From Doryteuthis pealeii (Eukaryota > Mollusca > Cephalopoda > Myopsida > Loliginidae), in the NCBI GenBank assembly GCA_023376005.1, contig CM042145.1, forward strand, positions 17,116,557-17,180,556: DNA of 64,000 nt, read 5' to 3'. Of this stretch, positions 11,784 to 26,700 are shown in pieces. Position 1 is the stretch's first letter, and each line of letters begins with the position of its first letter. The notes below the pieces were generated by a model. The model worked only from the letters and a program-made list of their open reading frames with translations. It was not told the DNA's origin and did not search any database. Both the position numbers and the translations under genes were made by a program.

Positions 11784-14700
11784 GACAAAAAAGATGATCA
11801 GTTAAATGGTGTTCAAACTGGGCCATAACGCTGCGGAAGTAACCAAAAACATTTGTTGTGCAAAAGTGAAGGCGCAGTTGCACAGTACAGCAACCAGATG
11901 CTTCAAGAAATTTAGCTTCGGTTACAAGAACCTCGATGATCAGGCAAGGTTAGGTAGACCTAAAACCAATGATTCTAAGGCCGTGCTCCCAGACATACAG
12001 GGAAATCTAGCCAGTAACACTTGGAGAGTATCAGGCGAGTTTGGCATTTTACAAAAGCATCCGGAGTTGCCAAATTGTACTTAAGATTACTTGAATATTG
12101 CAAATTCAATGATAGTTGAGGACAGAATGATTTTAATAATTTAGTAGTTCCAAATATGTCTGCTATTATTCATAAAAAAAGTCCCGCCCTGTCAGCTGGG
12201 GCGTTAGAATGCACCGACTGCACCTTGCAGACTCCCCCAATGGGGCCACCTGTTGGCCATGGATGGCGATCCATGATGCTTAAGGATAGAGCCCAGGTGG
12301 ATGAGCAGTTCATGACATGCAATACTCCACTTTGGCCCTATCTTGGGCTAGACGGGCGGTCAGAGAGGCCCCCTTCGATCAATCGGCTGGTCACATCAAG
12401 CCCTAGCACCTATATGATTTTCCCAACCCTATTGCCCTTATGGCAAGCCCCAACCCCTTTTTATCATATGGGTGCTAGAAGGCGGTGGCTGCGGGTCTAC
12501 ATGTCCTGGGAATGACATTAAACTCTATCTGATGGTGAGGTTCCAGTTTTGGAGGTTTGGAGAATGTGGAGCACCCCATTCATCACCATTGCTCCCTGGT
12601 CCACTCTGACCCGGAGTGGTAGTACCTGTTAGGGTCCCATCTATGGGTTTAAATAGAAAAATGTATTTATAAAAAAATTGTATTATCCATTAAGAATTGA
12701 TTTATTTCAAAACTTTATCAGCATTAAATGACCCACTGAGGTTGATATGACATAAAACAAAACAAAACCAAACCATAAAAAAAGTCGTCAGGGTGGCCTA
12801 AAGTCAGTATCAGCCAGACAGCGAGGGAATCTATTCTCTTTTCATTAGTGCTAGACCAAGGAGATTGTATTTTTATAGCGTCTGAGGCAGAGCGCTACAC
12901 ATACGATCTGCTCCTCACTTTACGACACAGATCCCTGTGCTACTCATACGCTGAGTTGGCGAGGGCCAGTATCAAGCCAGGAACACTCTAACTACTGAGC
13001 TAAACCAGCCCTCTGAACTAAATTGGACTTACTATTCATACACAATTATATAATTTCCAATAACTATTCCTATTCAATAATAATCATTTGTTTGCACGCA
13101 GTTGTATGGTATTGTAAGGTTCAAAGTTATAATATCAATTATAAGCGGTTGAAACAAACAACTCCGACAATGGTGTTAAACATAACATAATGGACTTATA
13201 TCTGACAGCACATGGAGTAACATATAACATGAAATACACATACAAGGAAAGGAATGATATACCATAAAAAACGTATACATTAGTTCACTACAAGAACATA
13301 CAAAATAGAGATATAGGACAGGCGAGTCCATAGTTTCAATAAACTTACTAGCATTGCTTTGGGGACAGAAGCCCTCACACACGAGAAGGGTGTAGACACT
13401 AATGTCTAACCCATGTGTGTGAGTTCCTGGAGAAGAAAGAGGTCTTGAATCTGGCGCTTCCTGCTTAAATACAGAAAGACGCCTGGTGGTGAGAATAAGA
13501 AAGAGGGAAGATAACTCTTCCAAATCCAAGGGAAGACAATCCAACAGTATCAAGTATTCCTAACTAATACAAATAGTTTTCCAACAGATCTATCTGACTC
13601 ATAGATGTGCAATTAACAGGTCAAAGTGGACATGAGAGTAATGGCAATGAAGGAATGACTTCACACTTCCAGAATTGGATGGAGTGGTTGATTCTTAATG
13701 GCATGTCAACCTGTCTAGGGTTATTTTAAGCCTAACTATAGAAAGTATGGTTTTAGGAATTTAGTCGCACATGACAAGGAAAGGATTATGTTGATATCCA
13801 AGGATATTTTTTTTAGAAAAGTATAAAGAAAGTCTTACCTTTTCCAAACTTGCTATATTTAGCATAACTAACAAATTTAGTGCCAGCTCGAGACATAAGT
13901 GTCAACTTGTTGAACCATGGAGGGCTTTTAATTATTGGATGATGACCAGCATTAATCACAGCAGCCATATTGGGACTGTTGGCAGCCATCTTGACTGGTA
14001 AATTCTTGTCATAAATTTGAGGGAAATTGTACTGCAATTGTTTTCCTGAAAAAGAAAAAAAAATGACAATATTAAATCTTATTATAATGGAGATTGTGTA
14101 TTTTTCTGTCTGTAACCGAAACTATATTACTACTCAAGTCACAATTCCCTTAATTATTTACGTCAAATTCTCCATGATTTCATTCTTTTAAACCTTCAGT
14201 TATTAATAAAAATTGTTTCACATTATTAATACTGTTGACCATATCAACGTACTAATAACATGCAATTTTATGTATATATACAACAAAATAGCAGTTTACA
14301 GTTTGAACGAGAAGGCTAATTTGCATATTGATATTTAACATTTTATTTTAATAAATGTGCTTGGTATTATTGATTCTAATTGTTTGGTTTTATTTAAGAA
14401 ATATAAACAAAAATCTCGTGGATAAATCTTAAAAGAGAAGAAATAACTGCTATTATCCTTTACTTCCTATTTAACTAGGAAAATTTACCAATGAAAGAGG
14501 GAGTAATGGAAAATGATGGAATAGTTAGTTTCAAAGTTGTTCTATTTTTCGATCATACCCCCTCTGTTGCAGATCTTTTTATCTGCATTCTTAGTCAGTT
14601 TCATTAGCCTTTCTAATTTAATATGATATTTTATTATATCAAAACTTAAATACTTGCACCCGGAGGGTGCATATATTTGCTAGTATTGAAAAATAGATAT

Positions 14701-17700
14701 TTATAATTTAAAACCATCTAGATTGTTATCATCATCATCATGTCGCGCAATTAGCACGGATATCCATGACAATCTCTTGCCAACCTTCTCTATCATTCAT
14801 TGCACCTGAGAGGTCCTCTGCGGAGCAACCAGCATCCTCGCATATTTGGTCAATGTAGGTCCTTGCTGGGTGCCCCACACCTGCATGTCCATGTGTTGGC
14901 TTCCACAGGAGAACGTTGCTTATGAGCTCGTCCTTGCTTCTCCAGCAGTGTCCTGCATGCCTTGTCTGTCTCACTCGGATAGTTTGTGAGATGAGGGGCA
15001 AGTGACCATACAGCTGCCTCCTCGTGGGGTGCTGCTTCCACGACTTGTTCAAGACTGCACACAGCATTCTTGTGCAGCTCCCATCTAGCTTATTCTCAAG
15101 ATGCTTCGTTAGGGTCCAAGTGGTGCAGTCATATAGCAGCACTGATGCAACCACAGCCTGGAAGAACCGTCGCTTTAGCTTGTCAGGGAGATTGGACCTC
15201 CATAGGACTGATTAATTTGTTTGTGGCTGACCATGCCTTTGCTATTCGTGTATTAACATGGCTCTCTGTGGATGAGATATTACTACCTAGGTACGTGAAT
15301 TGTTCTACTGGCTTGAGAGGCATGCCGTTGAGTGTGGGGATGTTTCCTTTCTTTTTGAAGCTTATGAACTCCGTTTTACTGGAGTTCACATAGAGGCCGA
15401 TATTTTCTGCTGCCTCCTCCAAGCTATGTAGTAGTGACTCAGCCTGTACTGGTGTCATTGTGTTTACACAAAAGATTTTTATAGATGTATAGTGGTTCAT
15501 CGGGTAACCAGTTTATAGTGGGTGTCAATTTATGGTGGTTTTCTTGATCAAAGTTATATATATATATATATATATATATTAGTATATACTAGCAAATATA
15601 TGCACCCTCCGGGTGCAAGTATTCAAGTTTCAATGTGATAAAATATTATATTAAATTAGAAAGGTTAATTAAACTAAATAAGAATGCAGAACAAATATTT
15701 GAAACAGAGGTGGGGGGTAATAAAAAAAAGAACGACTGGAATGTACTGTTCAATCACACAAATTTTTCATTGGTAGATTTTCTTAATTTAACTATTTAGT
15801 TAAAATAGGAATTAAAAATAAAATTACAGTTATTTCTTCTTGTTAATCGATTTCTTTTAAGATTTATCACCGAGATTTTTGCTCATGTTCATTAAGATAA
15901 AACCAAACAATTAGAAATCAATAATACTAAGCACATATTTATTAAAATCAAATTTTTGATATCATTATGCAAATTAGCTTTCCCGTTTACACTGTAAACT
16001 GATATTTTGTTGTATATATAAATACAATTGCATGTTATCAGCATGTAAATAAGGCCAATAATGTAATACAATTTTATTAAGAATTGAGATTTAAATAAAA
16101 GATAAAATCCTGGATAATGTGACGTAAATAACAAAGGGAATTGTGAGTTGAGTACTGATATAGTTTCGGTTACAGACAGACAAACTCACAATCTCCATTA
16201 TAATAAGATATACATTAGTAAATACAACAAACACACTATAAGGTTAAAGAAATGAAAAAAAGAAAAAAAAGACAGATCATTCACAGAAGGAATCAATAAG
16301 AGAACAGTGATTTCTATTGATACTGTCATTTACATAAGTTCATCAATTCTTGGCTCAATAGAGAAGAGGCTGAGTCTCACTGTTGAACAGAGATTTCTAT
16401 TGATATGGTTTGTCTGTTTCTGTTCAGTTATAAAATTCAGTGTAACTTTGTGAACCAATGTGCAAATAGCAGGTAGTGAAATATTTTGAAGGAGATGATC
16501 CTATGAACCTGAGTGAATTTTATGGTGAAAATCATCAGACAATACGGCTAATAAAGGAAATAAAAAGGCATATTTTTTTAAGAGCATTTTTCTTAAAGAA
16601 CAACACTCACAAGCTATCCTGGCTTTCTAATTATACACTCTAAGCCACTGGTCTTCAGCATCCAATCTATAATACCAGCACAGTGTCAAAAAAATTTGTA
16701 TCATATGAACTGGAAATATTTTAACTTTATTTGCAATTAAACTGACAAATTGTTGTATACCCTTCTCATTAATTACTTCTTACTTCTTCTTCTGTTCATC
16801 TTCTATCTTAGCTTCTTCTTCTTGGGGACTTTGTCTTGGTGACTTCGTCTTGGTGGTCACACTTAACTCGTTTCTTCTTCCAATCAGTCCTGTTACCAAG
16901 ACATTCATTAATCACAAGACAGTGTTAATTTTCTTAAACTTCTATTTCCTTAACTAAACATTTCATGTAACTAAATATCTGACTAACATAGCACATGTAT
17001 GCAGTGAGCTTCAGCTAAGGCAGAAAGACCTTATCTGCCTGACGTCCAACTGAAAACTGAGGACCAAACCAGGTCCCACGTGACTTCATGTAATTTGGCG
17101 GGCTTTCTGTACTATTCCATGGAGGGTCCCGCCTGTGATATGAAAGGGGCCATCCCTCTGGAAATACAGGGGATTGACAATAATCTTATGCAACCACATA
17201 GATTATGTAACAAAATGTCCATCATTCAATTCCCAGTTACCAATATTATAAAAGAATTCCAAAATATCAGCCATTTTGGCTGTAGGTGAAATAGGTGTGA
17301 CTTTTAGATTTCCCCAGGAATAAGGTTTAAGAATCATCAGTCAAAGATCAATGAAAGAGGTTGAAAAAAAGGAATTGAACTCACCAATATCGTTCATTGC
17401 AGAATAAGGGAATGAAATACAAAGAAAAGACTGTCCATATGTGTGTCCAGTTTTTGGCCAACTATAGCCCTGAGTTCGGTTAGGACTAAAATGTGGAGTG
17501 CTATGGACCAACCAGAAACCACCTTGGTAATCAAAAGAATACAACACCTACAAAAGAAAAATATATTTGATCATAGAAAATGTTCCATCTTAATTTCTCA
17601 TAAAACAATTAAATAAAAATTTAATAAAAATTTAAAAACAAACACAATTTTCCTATATATAACAAAGAAATGTTTTTTGTAAGAATTCAAAAATCATTAT

Positions 17701-17716
17701 CTTTGTATATAAAGTT

Positions 17717-17751
<35 letters not shown>

Positions 17752-20700
17752 CACAGGGTGTCTATAATGTAACAACAAAGATGAGTCTTGTTGAAATGCA
17801 ATAATTAAAACATACACAAAAAATAAAACTACAAGTGTTGAACTTTCATATGGTTTTTTCTTAATGATTTGGGACCAAAAAAGTTTGTGTGCAACTGAAA
17901 AAGTAAAGTGTGCAAATAAAATAAAATTTTTAAACAATCATTTTTTGTTTTTTTCGTCTAAATTTCATGAAAAAAGATTATAGTAAAAGAAATGTGAATT
18001 CGTTTATATTCTTTAATTGGCTGTATTATAATGTTACCATTTGTGTAACTTTATGACAGGGGACCCGCCGAGGTTTCATTGCACATCTTGATCTACTGGA
18101 TGGCTGTGTCATCTCCTCTGCAAATCTGGACTCCCACATTTGTGTCCTTCAATCATCAAACTGCAATAAATTGTTTGGGGGACTACTATTTTATAGTAAT
18201 GTTTAAAATTAATTATACCTGAAATTTTTAAATAATAAATAGTTGTCATAATGAAATAGGTGTCAAGACGTTGACTTTTATCTTCTAACTTCTATTTTCT
18301 AATCTTATCTTCTAATGGGCACTTAGCCCCACCTCAGGTACATTGTACCTGCAAAGAGAGAAAGAGCAGGTTAACAATAGGGGTAGTGTAATTATACCTA
18401 AGAGTAAAGATGATGAAGTGGCTATGATAATGATGATGGTGATGATGATAATAATGATAATAATGAATAATATTCTGGGACTTTTTAGTGATCACTAATT
18501 TATAATAATGATTCTGTTACATACACAAATATAGATATCTCCTGATTCACTAACTCAGCAATTCAATTCGCGCACACACCTCAATAAAGAGATACACTCG
18601 CCAACAAAACAAAACATAAGTTGTTGACGCCAAGCGGAAGTTTACTCAATGGTAGCCTAAAACAAAGTGACCAAATTAACATGATTCCACGCATAGGCTC
18701 CAGCTGAACTTCAGTCTGAACTAATATTATAAACTCACATTTTCATCCAATCGAAAACTCTCCCACAAAAAAATAAAAAAGGCTTGTGTGATCCGATTTC
18801 GGATCACACAGGCCTATATAAATCGACTTTGAAGAACCAACAACTCAGACACCAGCGGCAACATCACAAGGCGGCCAACCTACATCTTCACCTACCTCTA
18901 CCCTAAATCTGACCGACCAGCAGTCAACAGACGACCAATTCCACATCATTCAACAACCAGAATACGCCAAATTTCATACACGATACAACCCGCTATCGAC
19001 TTCAGAATACCAAAACACAAAATTTATGCCCACGTCACCACCCCATTACAACTGCCTCAGCCACCGGACCTTACACTGACTTCATCACCATACATCGCAA
19101 CTATCACCAAAATCAGACTCTCTCTCTTAAATTCACTTTCAGCTTTTTCGTTGCCTTTTCAAGTTCTTTTTTCCAATACAATTGTTGAAACTTAAAAATC
19201 TGTGTTTGTTTTTCCTTGCCACCATACGCTTCATAATAACCCTGTTTATAACAATTCCTTTTTATTTTATTTTGATATTATTAATAATTGATATTCTTTT
19301 TTAAATTTGATACCGGTTATAAATACAACAAAGGTTTAAAATGACTGGAATATAATTATATCTATAGTTAAATTAAATAGTATGAGGTTTTTTGAGAAAT
19401 CAGAGTTAAGGAAATTTTTCTTTAGCCTAGATCAGTCAGACAGGAAGTAAATTATTTCTCTGAATGTTTGAGATGAGGCTCAATGATTAGTATTATCTGC
19501 GTTATTCGGATTATTGTCCTCATCTTCATTGTTATCTGTACAACATTTCGGCCGATATGCCCTCCAACCTTCTTCAGGTATTTCTTGTCGGACTAGGGAA
19601 CCTTCTTGGACCTGCTAGCTTCATGACCCTACTTCAACTGGTCCCAAAGTTCAACAGTCTTCCACTCACCCTAAAATCCAACTATAAGATGAGAATATTC
19701 TTATATGTCATGGTCGAAGGTTCAAAGTAACCTCCCAACGTGGGTACATATGTGTACATAAATTAATCCAACAAAGAAGTTATATATAATAACAAACATA
19801 GACTTTATTTTGTGAGCACGTGGGGTATACAGGTTTACATACTCATTACAAGGTACAGTAAGATACAGAGAACAGATACATAAACATACATAAAGAATGT
19901 AGGACTAAGTCCTAAAGAAGTGATACAGAGTTACATGTAGAAATAAGTCACTTACTGATAGTTTGCTGGGGAGCAAAGCCCCCCACTTAGGGGGCAGAGG
20001 CACAAAGCGCTTAGACCATGTGCAGTGGTTGTTGGACCAAGAGAAAGAGAGCTCAGAATTCCTGGGCTAATGCCTAAATACTCTAGCCACCTATCAGTGA
20101 AAACCTGGCGAGAAGTGAACATAAACCTTTTGGATCCATGTCCATCCCAACAGGGGTGGACTATCACTATACAACTAATTCAACTAACCCCAGAATTCAA
20201 CTGTCTCATTAATTCCCATCTCCCACCCACTGTTCTTGTGAGATCCTGCCATCAGCCTCAGGATTTTAAAATCCAGGCTTTTTGTTTAGAAGAACCAACC
20301 AAAACGATTGACCATTTGCTGTAGAGCACTTGCCTAGGAATCCCAAGATTCCTGGTTTTTCCGGCATCTGAGCAGTACAGAGATCTTTATCGAAATTTTT
20401 AAAAAAAGTAGTTTATTTAGAAAAAAGAGACTGAAGAAATTATTGAAAGTATAAAAAGTAATAAGAAAAAGGAGTTTATATCTTTAACGGACTAAAAGTA
20501 AAAAAGAAAAGAAAGGTATTTATTGTACTTGTGAACTATTTTGTTTATGAATTATTTTATGTATTTGTATGCTTGTTTCTGAAAAAAAAAACCAAGTAAA
20601 TAATAATTATTTTTTAAAATTATAAATTGTCTAATTGGCTGAGTTTTTCATTTGCTTAAAAAAAAGAAAACATTCCATATTTTTCTCCTGGAAATACTTT

Positions 20701-23700
20701 TTCCTCGGAGAGTCATTTGCCTTATTTGCTACTCTGGAATACACGACTTGATGAAGTAGTTGAATAGATTGACAGACACTTCATGACAGTCACTAAAATG
20801 TGTCAAACTGAAAACTGACTCAAGAGAAAGTGAGCAAAGTAAAGAAAAGGAAGATAAGAAGAGAGAGAACCAAAGAATGTGTGAGAAAGTAGGTGTGGGT
20901 GAGAGCAAGCAGAGAGAGAGAGAGAGAAAGAAAGAGGAAGTGAATGAACAGGTATGAGATTGATAAGGAGATGTTACATAATTAAATAATAGCCTATTGA
21001 TTATGTATGGTAGTGTAGAATTCCAAACTTAAATGGTAATTCTGTAAAAGATGAGTCATGGAAAATACCCGTAAATGATAGACTTAACCTTTAGCTGACC
21101 CTGTTACAGTTCTCTGACTGGTCAGTCTGTTTGTAAAATGAGTTAGAGGATCAGAGTTAGCTCACAACTAACTTAGTGGCCAGGACAGTTGGTATTCATG
21201 GAAATCAAGAATAGTCCATTCATGTATTTGGGTGATTCCATTCCTTGAGTCCTGATTGGCTGCTTGGTTTCTATGATATTATAGGGAGAGGGGGGAGGGA
21301 GAGGGAGGGAGAGAGAGAGGTGTAAAGAACAAAAAGGATATCTAACAGGGAGAGGGAGGGAGAGAGAGAGAGAGGGAGGAGAGAGGGGGAAGAGAGGAGG
21401 GGAAGAAGAGAGGGAGGGAGGAAGAGAGGGGGAGAGAGAGGTGTAAAGAACAAAAAGGATATCTAACAGGGAGAGGGAGAGAGAGAGAGGGAGGAAGAGA
21501 GAGGAGGGAGAGAGAGAGAGGGAGGGAGAGAGAGAGGGAGGAGAGAGAGGTGTAAAGAACAAAAAGGATATCTAACAGGGAGAGGGAGGGAGAGAGAGAG
21601 AGGGAGGGAGAGAGGGAGGGAGGGAGGAGAAGAGGTGTAAAGAACAAAAAGGATATCTAACAGGGAGAGAGATGGAGGAAGAGAGAGGGAGGGAGAGAGA
21701 GAGAGGGAGGGAGAAGGGGTGTAAAGAACAAAAAAGGATATCTAACAGGGAGAGGGAGGGAGAGAGAGAGAAGGAGGGAGGGAGAGAGGAGGGAGGAGAA
21801 GAGGTGTAAAGAACAAAAAGGATATCTAACAGGGAGAGGAGGGAGGGAGGGAGGGAGGAGAGAGAGGGAGGGAGGAGAAGAGGTGTAAAGAACAAAAAGG
21901 ATATCTAACAGGGAGAGGGAGGGAGAGAGAGAGAGAGGGAGGGAGAGAGAGAGGAGGGAGAGAGAAGTGTAAAGAACAAAAAGGATATCTAACAGGGAGA
22001 GGGGGAGAGGGAGAGAGAGAGGGAGGGAGAGAGAGGGAGGAGATAGATGGAGGGAGAGGGAGCAAGAGAGAGAGAGGGAGGGAGAGAGAGGTGTAAAGAA
22101 CAAAGAGAGTAAAAGGAGTTTGAAAATAACAAAAATCTTTAAGAATGATTACCTTTGGAATGTCCAAAATATTCTGTTGTAGATCCATGAGGAATTTCAT
22201 CATTGTACATCATATACATGAAATTCTGTAACAAAAACATAATGAATCTTTATATTTTTCTAAAAAATAAGAGAACGTAGTTCAATGGTTAGAGAACTGA
22301 ATAATTTTAATGGAGGCTTTAGCTTCAAGATTTAGCTTGGTAAGATTTATTAAATGCAATCTAATGAGTGTTGAAGTGAGTTAGCGTACTGTTGGTTTGA
22401 GCAACAAGCTAAGCACAACTGAACCAGTGCCAAGACAACTGGTACCCACAGGAATCCAGAATAGTCCACTTATGCATTTGGGCGATTCCATTCCCTGAGT
22501 TCCGACTGGCTGCCTTGGCTTCCATGATGTCCTGAGGCTTCATAAATAACCTGCCATTTTGCAGTAGTCTTTGCAGCAAAAAACACAAAAAACGACTGCT
22601 TGCTGCCTTGTCATACCAATTCAACAGTAATTGGAACTAGTATGATTATTCTACAATAAGGAGGAAGATACCTTGTGAACCACAAGGTTCCCAGTTCGAT
22701 ACCGGCCCTCGCCAACTCAGCGCATGAGTAGCACAGGTATCTGTGCAGTAAAGTAAGGAGCTTATGGTAGGTGTGGCGCTCCACCTCAGATGCTAAAAAA
22801 AATCTCCTTGGTCTAGCATAGTGAAAAGGGGATAGACTCCCTCGCTGTCTGGCTGATACCAACATTAGGCCACCCCGACGACTTTTTTTACAGGGTCCGA
22901 AAAAAAGAAAATTTGTCAAGTATGCAGTGCTGCATCAGGATTTTCCCACTTACTGATCTTGCAATGAAAAAAATCTAAAATCATTAATTTCCTAAAAATG
23001 GTTAATTTTGTGCCTATTTTGATAGCCTTTTATAAATCAATTTTTAGGAGTAGGAATGCTCTAGAACTCATTTTATAGACAAAAATAGATTACAAATAGT
23101 TGCCATTTTTGCGCCCCCCCTCCAAATTTTTCAAGTTTAAAATCGACATAACTCAGACAATTGTGGGAATTGGAAGCTTAAATTTTGGGGATTGTCTTAT
23201 TTTAACATAGTCCACACATGGCCAAAATTTCAGAAAAATTGAAAGGGGTGGGTGACAATTTTACTTTTTTCTGAATGATTTGACATGATTGATTACCCAT
23301 TAGATCAATAAACTTAAAACCATTTGTGTGCAAATCATTTGTATTAAATAGGAATACCGCCCTGTCGGCTGGGGCATTAAAATGCACCGACTGCACCTCT
23401 GCAGAGGGGTAAGACTCCCCCAATGGGGCCACCTGTTGGCCGTGGGTGGCGACCCGTGATGCTTAAGGATAGAGCCCAAGTGGCCCTATCTTGGGCTTGA
23501 CGGGCGGCTGGAGAGGCCCCCTCCGATCAATCGGCTGGTCACGTCAAGCCCTAGCACCTATATGATTGCCCCAAACCTACTGCCCTTATGGCAAGCCCCA
23601 ACCCCTTTTTATCATATGGGTGCTAGAAAGTGGTGGCTGCGGGTCTACATGTCCTGGGAATGACATTAAACTCTATCTGATGGCGAGGTTCCAGTTTTGG

Positions 23701-26700
23701 AGGTTTGGAGAATGTGGAGCACCCCTTCATCACCATTGCTCCCTGGTCCACTCTGACCCGGAGTGGTAGTACCTGTTAGGGTCCCATCTATGGGTTAAAT
23801 AGAAAAATGTATTTATAAAAAAATTGTATTATCCATTAAGAATTGATTTATTTCAAAACTTTATCGGCATTAAATGACCCACTGAGGTTGATATGCCGTA
23901 AAACAAAACAAACCAAACTAAATAGGAATACTTGAAACCATATAATTGTGTACAAACAAATGATTATTATCATTAAATAGGAATAGCTACTTGAAACCAT
24001 ATAATTGTGTATAAATTATTAGCATTAAGAATAGTTACTTGATGCTATAATTGGTAAGAAATTATTATTATCATTATTTACTTGAAACCATATTGCTCTG
24101 TTAGTGGAACTTAGAATACACTGACTGTATCCCATGCAGAGGGGTAAGAGTAAGAATCTCCCTTCCAAAAAAAAGGGGGGGTCCTGGGTATAACACTAAA
24201 CTATATATGATGGTGATGTGACGGAGAATGAGAAAGGAAAAAGAGCAAGACATTGTCTTGCCTGCCGGGATTGAACTCGCGTCCTCCCGCATGCAAAAAC
24301 AAATGCAATTTGGGCACTGGACGGACGCGAGGTTTGACTGATGTGCCCGGATGTTTGGATAAATATGTCCATAAATAACAAGTGAGTTGAGCGCTGGGCA
24401 GTCAGCAGCAGCAGAAGACAACGAAGCGCTTTGCGAACGACCCAGTAAAGAAATGGATTTTAGTCCAACAGAAACAAAACTAAATAGGAAATCCCATCTA
24501 TGGGTTAAACAGAAAAACATGAGTTGATAAACAAAATTGTATTATCCATTTAAGAATTTATTTATTTCAAAACTTTATCGGCATTAAATGACCCACTGAG
24601 GTTAATATGCCGTAAAACAAAACAAAACAAAACATAAATAGGAAATGCAATTTTGAACTGCTAAAGATTATTTCGACTACGACGACGGATTTTCCAGCTG
24701 CTAGACGAAGACAAGGAGTGTGTTGACCAAGGGAAAGTCTGGCTTGTGAGAAGATGGAGAACTCGCTTGTTTTTGGTTACCCCTCAGCGGGGGCTTGTTG
24801 ATTTGGATATCTATTTCGCCCCATATATATTCCCCTCCCCCTTCTATAGGTGAGTATCCAGTTGTGGAGATCTGGAGAGTACGGATTCATTGCCATTAAT
24901 CCCAGGTCCCCTCTCACCCAGAGTGGAATAACCTGTATCAGAGTTAACAGAGAAATAATAGGAAAGAACCTGAGTATCAAGTATAGGGGAAAATGTTTAC
25001 TAAGCAAAGATACAAGGCAAACAGAGTAATTAGCAATTAATAGGTTGAATTAACAAGTCCTGTTAGATCTTGTTTCTCCCCTCCGAGGTTTCATCAGACA
25101 TTATTTATTGGAAAGAGAGACGATTTCATTTTCATTATTTAGGTACTATATAACAATAGGATTATGTGCAAAAAAAAAACTCTAAAAAACTACACAAAAA
25201 TGTACATATGAATGTACAATGAACATCATTCCCTAACCTTTAGGCCTAAAATAAACCTAGACTGGTTGACATGCCATTAAAATCAATCAACCAATCAGCT
25301 GAAATCATCTAACTGCTTTAAAAAAATGACTTCGACATTAAAGGTTGACATATCATAAAAAGAACCAAGCCAAACAGTAAGACTTGTATAAGAGAGTGTT
25401 AACTCTGGTTCTTATAAAACATTGGGTTACTTAAAGGATAAGTACCCAATGCGGAATACTTCAGTTAGGAAAACAACAAATGCGTTAGTTACATTTATAT
25501 AACTTTATTATAACATATTAGTAGAACAAAGTTCCCCAGGCTATTTAATGTCACAAGTGTCCAAACATACACAATAGTGTTAATAGACAAAGTGGAAACC
25601 ACTTACTGTAACTAGAGGCTGTGGCGTCTGGTATGCACCATAGGTGTCTGCTGGAGAGAGATGACAAGCACATCCAGGCTTTAGTGGCATCGGAAGAAGA
25701 GGGTTCTCTCCTTGGGTTCCTGTGTCACGTGACCAAAATAGGGTCTCCTAACACAGGAGATTCACCAAAACCCTCAGACAAGGGAGACTGCCCTTACACT
25801 TGTATTATTTCTTGACCACTGACAATCCCTTTCTTTCAAATTGACAATGCATTTCTATAGTAAAATCCTTAGCAATAAATTCACATTGTTTATACAATAT
25901 CCCTATTCTATTTGTAAGATTTATACAAATTTCCTGACCACCGACAATCCCTTCCTGATTTTCAATGCATTTTTGTATTAGAATAATCAACAATTCATTT
26001 ATATAGAAATTCTAAACTCATATTTAAACTTTATACAGAAATTCTAGATATAAAAAAAAGAGTAAAGTCAGCGGAGTGCCCTATTTTCAGTATCAGCTAA
26101 ACAGCGAGGGGGGGGGCGGCGTTCTATCCCCTTTTCGCTAACACAAGACCAGGGAGATTGTTTTTGCTAAGGTGGATCACTACACCTACCATCAGCTCCC
26201 AGATTATTTACCATACAGATCAGATTACCCAAACTGTGCTATTCTTGTGGTAAGGGTATTTGCTGCTCATCCCACTTATGAGGGCTGGACACAAGGTCTC
26301 GTTTTTAAGTGGGCACATAAAAATCACGTCGATCTGGGGGGGATGGTCCCCTTGGATCGACGCTATTAATTGTACTTTACCAGTCCAGAGGCCCCCCCGC
26401 CCCGAAGGATGAGTAGAAGGTAAGAATCAGAGCATAGTAACTGGAACAGATACTACACTTTGATCCTCCCTTCTATTCATGTGGTAAGTAGAGAGGGCCA
26501 TTATCGAACCCAAAACCTTGCAATTCCTAGGCGAATGCTCTACCGACTGAGATAAACAGATTGTACATGTAATAGCACTGTTCTGGTTACTGTGGGTGGG
26601 TTTTCAACTAGTAAATATTGATATAAGAAAACAAAAAAACAGAACTAGGCCAGCATCAAGGCCGAGACAGTTGCATAATTCCCATAAGAGACAAAGATAA

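Noticed and set aside
12156..12515. 119-codon frame in GC-richer sequence
   Set aside because: Part of dispersed repeat C; the copies at 23345 and 31745 do not keep the frame.
13176..13553. 125-codon minus-strand frame
   Set aside because: It lies wholly within a solo LTR with TG...CA ends and a 4-bp duplication; LTRs are not expected to encode protein.
21173..22203. Several overlapping minus-strand frames of 100-148 codons rich in Ser, Leu and Pro
   Set aside because: They are translations of the polypurine minisatellite; periodic stops and starts follow the repeat unit, and real DNase II coding ends at 22153.
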